Positions 40,101 to 64,000 of a DNA stretch of 64,000 bases are shown here, piece by piece (position 1 is the first letter of the stretch; each line of letters opens with the position of its first letter). The stretch is taken from contig NC_073358.2 of NCBI RefSeq assembly GCF_027580225.2, positions 9,243,501 to 9,307,500 of the forward strand, read 5' to 3'. Under the pieces are notes generated by a model. That model was not told the DNA's origin. It worked only from the letters and a program-made list of their open reading frames with translations, and ran no database searches. A program made the position numbers and the translations under genes. The stretch comes from Misgurnus anguillicaudatus (taxonomy: Eukaryota > Chordata > Actinopteri > Cypriniformes > Cobitidae).

Positions 40101-41489
40101 CCTGAACACACCTCATTTTTACATCAGAACGCCCATGGGCGCAAAAATGGGCGCAAATGCATTTGCTATTTAAACAACGTGGCGCTTTGGCAATTGTCAT
40201 TTTTGGCAAGAAAAATAAAAACATGCACTTTTAAACCACAACTTCTCTTCTTCCTCCGGCTGTGTGACGCGCCAGCACGACCTCACGTAATTGCGTAATG
40301 ACGTAGAAAGTTCACGTGTTACATATATAAAACTTACTTTTGCAGACCATTTTAAACAATAAACTGACACAAAGACATTAATTGGTATCATTCGACATAC
40401 AACAATGTTGAAGTGGTCCTCTTTCTCCACACTTGTAAACACTGGAACGTAGTTTCACATTCGTCATCCGTGACCTCTTGACGTGATGACGTATTACATG
40501 AAGTTGCGCTGGTGGGTCGCACGACTGGAGGGGGACGGGAGGTTGTGGTTTAGGGGTGCATGTTTTTTGTTTTTCTTGCCACAGATGGCAGTCGTTTCGC
40601 TAGATAAGTCATTTAGAGTCCTTTAAAACTGCATTAAGACTGTTAAGTGTTGGGGTCCATTAAAGTTCATTAAAATTAGAAAAATCCTGGAATGTTTTCC
40701 TCAAAAAACAAAAGACATAAATTAGTATCATTCCACATACTGTACAACAACGTCGGAACGGTCCTCTTTCTCCACACTTGTAACACTGGGGCGTGAGGTC
40801 GCGCTGGCACATCTCAGGACCGGAGATAGACGAGAAGTTGTGGTTTAAAAGTGCATATTTTTTATTTTTCTTGTCAAAAATGACAATCGTTTCGCTAGTC
40901 TAGATAAGACCCTTATGCCTCGTTTGGGATCGTTTAGAGTTCTTTGAAACTTCGTTAAAAAACTGTTAAGTGTTAGGTGTTGAGTTCCATTAAAGTCCAT
41001 TAAAATGATAAAAATCCTGGAATGTTTTCCTCAAAAAACACAATTTCTTCTCGACTGAACAAAGACAGACATCAGCATTTTGGATGAAATGGTGGTGAGT
41101 GGATGGTCTGGATTTTTTTTTTTGGGAAAATTGACTAATCCTTTAATTTTTTTTAAATTAACTATTATTTTTTATAGAATTAGCTCAACATTTTTAGGCT
41201 ACAAGGTAACTTACTTTTATAAGTTGAACCAACAAATTTTTAAAGTGTAATATTAAAGGTGCTTACAGTAAATCACAATTCTTTACATCGATTTTCCCCA
41301 AAAAACTATTCAGTCAGTAATAGGACTAGCACCTTTAATTTTAAAAGTGTGTCATATATACCTGTTTACTACTGAGAGACGTCCACTTCTAGCCAAATAA
41401 TACAACAGCAGAGCGAAAGGAATGTTCAGAAACTGGTAAAACAGCTGCAGGTTTCCATCCAAAAGTACCCAGAGAAGATCCATCGCCAT
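37150..41489 (-). CDS. mboat4: Ghrelin O-acyltransferase (MBOAT4), 3 exons
   Basis: Membrane-bound O-acyltransferase of the ER that attaches a medium-chain fatty acid to serine 3 of proghrelin. Exons on the minus strand: 41489-41362, 38345-38121 and 38041-37150; 1245 nt in phase, 414 residues plus TGA. The product opens MAMDLLWVLLDGN; a second in-frame Met follows two codons later. It is hydrophobic throughout. The MBOAT catalytic pair is visible: Asn in REWNRTTAAWL and His in FSAWWHGLHPG. TQRVSSLSLD and LLGGPLC match GOAT rather than other MBOATs, and the length fits fish orthologues. The splice sites are standard (AACAG/GTATAT; CTGAAAG acceptor; CCAG/GTTTG; CATACAG acceptor). Intron 1 is 3.0 kb of repeats. 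Confidence 0.94.
38897..39056. repeat. Inverted repeat in mboat4 intron 1
   Basis: ATAACTTGCTCAATTTTCTA (left) and TAGAAAATTGAGCAAGTTAT (right) are exact inverted complements about 110 bp apart. Confidence 0.7.
39058..40165. repeat. GGGCCCTATTTTAACGATCT repeat in mboat4 intron 1
   Basis: It begins GGGCCCTATTTTAACGATCT, a start I recognise as a common fish DNA-repeat family, with GCGC-rich motifs (AATGGGCGCAAATGC) near the far end. The complementary end is not visible, so it is probably truncated. Confidence 0.5.
40195..41145. repeat. F3 fold-back family, rearranged copy with extra arm
   Basis: A left arm (from about 40195), a right arm to about 40700 and a second right-arm copy (about 40730-41145) end in ATTGACTAATCCTTTAA. 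The first right arm at 40528-40595 carries an A-to-G cluster relative to the second (40826-40890). Confidence 0.7.
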
Positions 41490-42040
41490 GTGGTAACAGT
41501 CTGAGAGTATCGTGTGCTAAAGAGTGTTATACAGTATATGGATGAGTCTATTATTTCAATCTCTTATCAGCTGAATGTTTGATCGCCTTGGGGTCTCTCG
41601 TCCATTTGTTTGATCTTTGGAGTAAAATCTACATCCAGATTCCAGTCATGCATGGAGACACAGAAATTCAGCAAGTCAACGCTGTGTACTTATTTCCTAA
41701 ATGCAATCTGACAGTGGCAACCAACTCACGAGCAAACACGAGTGTCTTCTCATTTAAGTGTAAAGAATAAAAAATACATACTGCATGTTGTTTAGGATTA
41801 CCTTGCAAAAGGTTTGATACATCCACCGACAGAAAATAAGTGATGACCGTACTTGTTTCAAACTCTCATGCACTCTAAACTACAAAAATGTTTTTAATAA
41901 CACATTTTGCAAGCATTAAGCAACATACAGGAACAGTGTCATTTTTAACATTATGAATGATGTGCTTAAAAGTACAAATGTTTGTTTAAAGGACACATAT
42001 TACACCCATTTTTACAAGATGTAATATAAGTCTCATGTGT
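41490..42040. other. Upstream region of mboat4 (promoter side)
   Basis: The sequence immediately upstream of the mboat4 ATG on the minus strand. No convincing TATA or CCAAT box was found; AT-rich throughout. Confidence 0.3.
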
Positions 42041-42048
42041 GCCTAGAA

Positions 42049-42214
42049 CAGTGGTCACCAACCCTGTTCCTGGAGACCCTCCTACATAATTAAGATCCAA
42101 CCCTTAAATTTTTAGGTAGCTGTGAAAGCTTGATTAGCAGGTTCTCATGTGTTTGGGGTTGAAGGTGAACTCTGCAGGAAAGTTGATCTCCAGGAACAGG
42201 GTTGGTGACCACTG
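42049..42214. repeat. Short CAG/CTG-tipped MITE
   Basis: The left end CAGTGGTCACCAACCCTGTT and the right end AACAGGGTTGGTGACCACTG are perfect inverted complements. It is inserted in a larger repeat that starts near 41988 (TTAAAGGACACATATTA). Confidence 0.8.
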
Positions 42215-42229
42215 GCCTGTGTCTGTGAC

Positions 42230-42800
42230 TGTGAGGTTAATTACGCCACAGATCATTTGTTATAAAACTGCAATTCATTGACTGGCCACTAGAGGCTGGC
42301 TCCAAATGGGAGTCAATCCCCATAGACCCCCATGTTAAAATGCCTAATTTTACAGCAGAAAATAATATGTTTACAGCCTGGTACAAAAAGTGTTTTAGTC
42401 TATATAGCTAAGTTTGCCCTTCATGACAACTGTGAGAGGGGTGAATTTTTTTTGTAACTCATCCTTTAAAAGCAAGTATAGGTCTCTGCTTTTCCCAATT
42501 TTGGGGCGTTTTCAAACTGAGATTAGGCGTTTTAACCATCCAATCAAAAAAGTATGGAAGCCCTGAAAAGCCATACATCATTGTTTTTAACACCTATTTC
42601 AGTTTGAAAGCAGCCCAAAATTGGGAAACGCCTATTTTTGTTCCGCAGAGACCTCCTGTTCAAAAATGCATTTCAGAATCGCCCACTCAATTTGAGCCAA
42701 TCAGATAAAGAGGTGGAAAAACACCTATTTCAGTTTGAAAATGCCCCAAAATTGGGAAACGCCTCTTTTTGTTCTGCAGAGTCCCCAGTCTCATTTAAAG
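42230..42800. repeat. Degenerate repeat with three copies of one motif
   Basis: CCCAAAATTGGGAAACGCCT occurs near 42610 and 42750 in the same orientation, and once inverted near 42498 (CCCAATTTTGGGGCGTTTTC). It looks like a decayed composite. Confidence 0.5.
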
Positions 42801-42804
42801 CCTT

Positions 42805-43533
42805 TAAGGAATAGTCTACTCATTTTCAATATTAAAATATGTTATTACCTTAACTAAGAATTGTTGATACATCCCTCTATCATCTGTGTGCGTGCACGTA
42901 AGCGCTGGAGCGCGCTGCGACGCTTCGATAGCATTTAGCTTAGCCCCATTCATTCAATGGTACCATTTAGAGATAAAGTTAGAAGTGACCAAACACATCA
43001 ACGTTTTTCCTATTTAAAACGAGTAGTTATACGAGCAAGTTTGGTGGTACAAAATAAAACGTAGCGCTTTTCTAAGCGGATTTTAAAGAGGAACTATATT
43101 TTATGGCGTAATAGCACTTTTGGGAGTACTTCGACTCGCCTGAAAAGTCCGCTCCCCTTCTCACTCTCATAATGGGAGAGGGAGGGTGTTACTGCGCCGA
43201 GTCGAAGTACTCCCAAAAGTGCTATTACGCCATAAAATATAGTTCCTCTTTTAAATCCGCTTAGAAAAGCGCTATGTTTTATTTTGTACCACCAAACTTG
43301 CTCGTATAACTACTCATCTTAAATAGGAAAAACGTTGATGTGTTTGGTCACTTCTAACTTTATCTCTAAATGGTACCATTGAATGAATGGGGCTAAGCTA
43401 AATGCTATCGAAGCGTTGCAGCGCGCTCCAGCGCTTACGTGCACGCACACAGATGATAGAGGGATGTATCAACAATTCTTAGTTAAGGTAATAACATATT
43501 TTAATATTGAAAATGAGTAGACTATTCCTTTAA
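42805..43533. repeat. Long fold-back element, family F2, copy 2
   Basis: Same ends and arms as 14260-14987. The spacer (43139-43197) is the reverse complement of copy 1's spacer, so the element inserted in the opposite orientation. Both arms agree with each other and lack the A-to-G cluster. Confidence 0.8.
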
Positions 43534-43990
43534 AGTTCTGCATAATTAAGGGCATGGCCACTTGATTGATGAGCGAACTGTCACTGCTGTCACTAGAGAC
43601 GAGCTAGGCGGGCATGGTTTCAGGAACCAGCCAGCTCAGTTTCACCCACGTCCTGCTTCTTTACCCATTTTTGGTTATCCGCAAGTGATGGGCGGTGACA
43701 CGCGGCCAAGGTGGCTACGGCAGGCACTGCCTACTATTGGCTTCAAAAAAGCTCTTTACAATCCTATGGGTGACGTCATGGACACTACATCCATATTTTT
43801 ACTGTATATGTCTAAAATGCTCCTATTTGTACCTTAAACTCTTTCCCGCCATTGACGAGTTATCTTAACAATTAAGAGAAAATATTTTCCTGCCAAAGAC
43901 GCTTTCCTGACAACTTTTTATGGTAATCTGTAATTCCACTATTATCCACTAGATGGCCCAATTTATAAGTAACTGAAGCAAAAAATAATT

Positions 43991-44370
43991 TAAAGGTACA
44001 GTGTGTAATTTTTAGAAGGATCTCTTGACAGAAATACAAAATAATATACAAAACTATATGATCAGGGGTGTATAAAGACCTTTTATAATGAACCGTTATG
44101 TTTTTATTACCTTAGAATGAGATGTTTTTATCTACATACACCGAGGGTCCCCTTACATGGAAGTCGCCATTTTGTCCAGCCATGTTTCTACAGAAGCCCT
44201 TAATAGACAAACTTTTTTACTAAGTTGTCTCCGACGATGTCCCGTGGCGGCTAACGTAGCTTCTCTAAACGTAGTTTCAAAAGTAAGTGGTGAGCAGTGG
44301 ACTAAGCCGTTGGTTACAATGTGCAACCTCACCACTAGATGCAACAAAAATGTACACACCGCACCTTTAA
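43991..44370. repeat. MITE with TAAAGGTACAGTGTGTAA end
   Basis: Left end TTTAAAGGTACAGTGTGTAA and right end TGTACACACCGCACCTTTAA are imperfect inverted complements. Internal sequence includes CATGGAAGTCGCCATTTTG. Confidence 0.65.
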
Positions 44371-44619
44371 TCAATTTTGAACAAAAATGCAATTATTCAA
44401 GCTTTTTGCTAAAAAAACTACCCATATTTAATAGGTTATAAAAAGAGAACAAATGAAGATAGGATGAAACTTTTTTTGCTTGTTTGTTTGAAAGCAGAGG
44501 GTCTGTTCTTTCATTTGATAAATTTGTGTTTATATTTTTATAGAAGAAAATTTTCTTGGAAGGCATTTTATAAAACTTTTGTAAAAATCACCAAAAATCC
44601 TGGCGGCGGGGAATTGGTA

Positions 44620-45509
44620 AAAGAATTAGTCAGTTTTCTTAAAGGAAATCCAGATGGTTTGCTCGCCACCATGTCATCCGGGATGTTGATGTCTTTCTTT
44701 GTTCAGTCGAGAAGAAATTATGTTTTTTAAGGAAAACATTCCAGGATTTTTCTCATTTTAATGGACTCCAAAGGACGCCAACACTTAACACTTCACTAGA
44801 CTTAACATTTTTTTTAACGGAGTTTCAAAGGACTCTAAACGATCCCAAACGAGTCATAAGGGTCATATCTAGCGAAACGATTGTCATTTTTGACAAGAAC
44901 CACAACTTCTCGTCTATCTCCGGTCCTGTAATGTGCCAGCGTGACCTCACGCAATACGTCATCACGTCAAGAGGTCACGGAGGACGAATGCGAAACAACA
45001 CCCCAGTGTTTACAAGTGTAAAGAAAGAGAACCGTTCCGACTTTGTTGTATGTCGAATGATACAAATGAATGTCTTTGTGTCAGTTTATTGTTTAACATG
45101 ATCTGCAAATGTACATTTCATATATGTAAGGAGTGACCTTTCTACGTCACTACGCAATTACGTGAGGTCGCGCTAGCGCTTCACAGAACCGTAGATAGAC
45201 AAGAAGTTGTGGTTTAAAAGTGCATATTTTTTATTTTTCTTGTCAAAAATGACAATCGTTTCGCTAGATAATACCCTTATGCCTCGTTTGAGATCATTTA
45301 AAGTCCTTTGAAAAAAACTGTGTTGAGTTAAGTGTTCAGTGTTGGGTTCCATTAAAGTCCATTAAAATGAGTAAAAATCCTGGAATGTTTTCCTCCAAAA
45401 ACATAATTTCTTCTCGACTGAACAAAGAAAGACATCAACATTTTGGATGACATGGTGATGATTAAATTATCTGGATTTTGTTTTTTAAGAAAATTGACTA
45501 ATCCTTTAA
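44620..45509. repeat. F3 fold-back family, near-complete copy
   Basis: The left arm (GAATTAGTCAGTTTTCTTAA, CATGTCATCCGGGATG) and right arm (ACATCAACATTTTGGATGAC, AAATTGACTAATCCTTTAA) are inverted over about 890 bp. Confidence 0.75.
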
Positions 45510-45994
45510 ATGCAAATAAGCTACAGCACCTCACTCCCTTACCAACAGACAGTGAGTGCTTTCGGTTAAAAATACATTTGATTCCTGTAAATACAGTCTG
45601 AGACAATAGTATATTTAGCCGCATTAGTGCTACAGCTTGCCAACAAAATTAACCAGTCAGTCAGTGGCTGTGGGCGGGGCTTTATCAGTGTGACGTCACA
45701 TTAACAAGATACAAAACAGTATATCTAATGAGACTAATTTGGATAAAAAAAGAGAGGGTGGATTTTCATTTTCATTGTAGGGTTGTTGTGTTCACACAGT
45801 TAATACACATTTATTTCCAAACTGGAAAATTTGGAATTTAAATATGGATTTTGCATAATATGTGCCCTTTAATGGGTAATTTTACTCATAACCAGTACAA
45901 CAATAGCTTCGGTTACTAAAGTCATGCAGTTTTTTCAATATCTATTGCCTGATTTGGACTGTTGCATGAAATTAAACTAGAGCATTGGAAGAGC

Positions 45995-46262
45995 ATTGTG
46001 TTAGCAGCAGAAAAGCTCATGGTTTCGAACCCAGGGAACACAAACGTGCTGATAAAAAAAATTATATCTTGTAATGCTTTAAAAAAATTGTAATTAACCT
46101 TATGCTAGGTTGTTTTAACCAACATAAACATTTTGTGGATTAATTTAACCCGAAGGCTTTGTTCATCCCTTTCAGACCCAACGCTGGGTTGAAACTAACC
46201 TAGCATTTTTAAAGTGTAAATCGCTTTGGATAAAAGCACCTGCCAAATGCATAAAATGTAAA
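45995..46262 (+). repeat. tRNA-derived SINE interrupted by a small MITE
   Basis: Head: GAGCATTGTGTTAGCAGCAG; B-box-like GTTTCGAACCC; tail: AAATCGCTTTGGATAAAAGC then TGCCAAATGCATAAAATGTA. Between body and tail (about 46080-46215) lies an inverted pair TTATGCTAGGTT and AACCTAGCA, a later insertion. Confidence 0.65.
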
Positions 46263-47100
46263 TATTAATGTAATAAAATACTTTATGGTGCTTATTTCAC
46301 CATGCACCAGTCGAAAACCTTTTGTTAATGTCAAATTGTATGTTGAAAAAAGTCAATAACAATTCAAATCAAATTTATTTCTACAGCACTTTTCACAACT
46401 TGCATTGTTGCAAAGCGGCTTTACAGAACATACAGAAGAAACAATTTAGAAAGAAGGAAAGAGAAATTATACAAACAGGAAAATGATCAAATATATAGAA
46501 TACAAAAAAAAGGACTAACCCAACCATCAGGTAACCCAAAAAAATGTTTATAATAATGACCCAGTAATGGATTAAAACAAGGTTAAATTGCAACAAGGTT
46601 CGTTCCTTTTTGACCTGATAAAAAATAACTCAAAAAATCAAACACTTTCTGGCTACATGTCCATCTTTACATGAATATGACACACTTTAATATAAAAACA
46701 ACAAGGACCAACAAATAAACAATCACTGCTACACATTTCACTACTCTTTTTAAACATAATTATCCAAACATCTCTGAAGATTTTTATTATCCTTAAAATA
46801 TATATAAAAAAAACAACCAAACCTGTTTGTAAAAGGGTACGAAAAATATTCTTGTTTTTCATCACATTATTTTACCCATTGGCAAAAGCATGTTCTTGCT
46901 TAAAGCAAAATATTACAAAACTGAAGCAATATTGCTGAAGCAATAGCCTATGTAAAATCTTGCATCATTTTGCTTCTTGACTAAATATAGCATATAATTA
47001 AATATAGCATATTTATTTCAATTGTGTTTAGACATTGGAAAACAAGACGACAACAAAAAAACAGAGCAAGAAAATATTGCAACACAACTATAAACCATGT
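46263..47100. other. Intergenic AT-rich sequence upstream of gldc
   Basis: No gene recognised. At about 46370-46440 the sequence ATTTATTTCTACAGCACTTTTC resembles the 3' tail of the LINE at 17445. Confidence 0.4.
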
Positions 47101-47202
47101 AAAGGCAACAAGCAGGTGAGTAATGAAGCGCAAACACGAGACTGAAATTAACACGGGTACGAGCTTGGGGTTTGTCCCTGCGTCACACAGATTTCCCTTA
47201 TC

Positions 47203-47337
47203 GATTGGCTGCAACGGGAAGGCGTATAAAATAGACACTTTTTCGGGAATTTCACAGACACTGAGTGGCTTGCACGGCGTGGAGGTTGGCTGAACGAGAT
47301 TCCTCTATTTAGTTGAAGAAGATTTAAAGTAAATAAC
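47203..47337 (+). promoter_or_regulatory. gldc: Candidate gldc promoter and 5' UTR
   Basis: An inverted CCAAT box (GATTGGCT, 47203-47210) is followed 14 bp later by a TATA-like TATAAAAT at 47225-47232. A CRE-like TGCGTCAC lies just upstream near 47179. The ATG at 47338 is then about 80 nt from the predicted start near 47255, leaving a short, unspliced 5' UTR. Assignment rests on spacing and motifs. Confidence 0.45.

Positions 47338-64000
<16,663 letters not shown>

Overview
The window is vertebrate nuclear DNA, almost certainly from a teleost and probably a cyprinid. Genes are split into short exons with GT-AG introns. Between the exons lie fish-type repeats: Tc1 transposons, hAT and PIF/Harbinger remnants, long fold-back MITEs, tRNA-derived SINEs, an L2-like LINE and (AT)n/(GT)n microsatellites. 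There is no bacterial-style operon, tRNA or rRNA gene, or CRISPR array.

Layout. (1) 1-17.4 kb, + strand: the 3' two thirds of jak2. Eighteen exons run from the end of the FERM domain through SH2, pseudokinase JH2 and kinase JH1 to the stop codon. The upstream FERM exons lie outside the window. (2) 17.4-25.5 kb: intergenic, with an L2-like LINE (- strand), a Tc1/mariner-like element with long terminal inverted repeats, a PIF/Harbinger remnant and MITEs. A TATA-containing candidate promoter and 5' exon lie at about 23.6 kb. (3) 25.5-31.8 kb, + strand: a four-exon SLC16 monocarboxylate-transporter-like gene (439 codons). (4) 31.8-37.1 kb: repeats, including a hairpin with an A-to-G substitution signature and a three-level transposon nest. 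(5) 37.1-41.5 kb, - strand: three-exon mboat4 (ghrelin O-acyltransferase, 414 codons). (6) 41.5-47.3 kb: repeats. (7) 47.3-64 kb, + strand: gldc (mitochondrial glycine decarboxylase P protein), exons 1-22 and the first bases of exon 23; the gene continues beyond the window.

The genes do not form a pathway. JAK2 is a cytokine-receptor kinase, the SLC16 protein a plasma-membrane carrier, MBOAT4 an ER enzyme that acylates ghrelin, and GLDC part of the mitochondrial glycine cleavage system. JAK2 and GLDC are also neighbours on human 9p24, so the block looks like conserved synteny with mboat4 and an SLC16 gene between them.

The most unusual signal is in the repeats. Three separate inverted-repeat stems (about 14.5, 32.7-33.1 and 40.5 kb) carry dense, one-directional A-to-G differences from sister copies, all on the + strand. 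In the clearest case (32.7-33.1 kb) changes occur in both arms of the stem and none in the copy of the loop. All 22 changed A's in the right arm follow T or A, never G. This resembles ADAR hyper-editing, yet it sits in what is presented as genomic sequence. Other points to check are an 18-bp exon-start duplication at a jak2 splice junction, a missing base at a gldc donor, a GC-AG intron in gldc and a hAT-like insertion with a perfect 8-bp target duplication.
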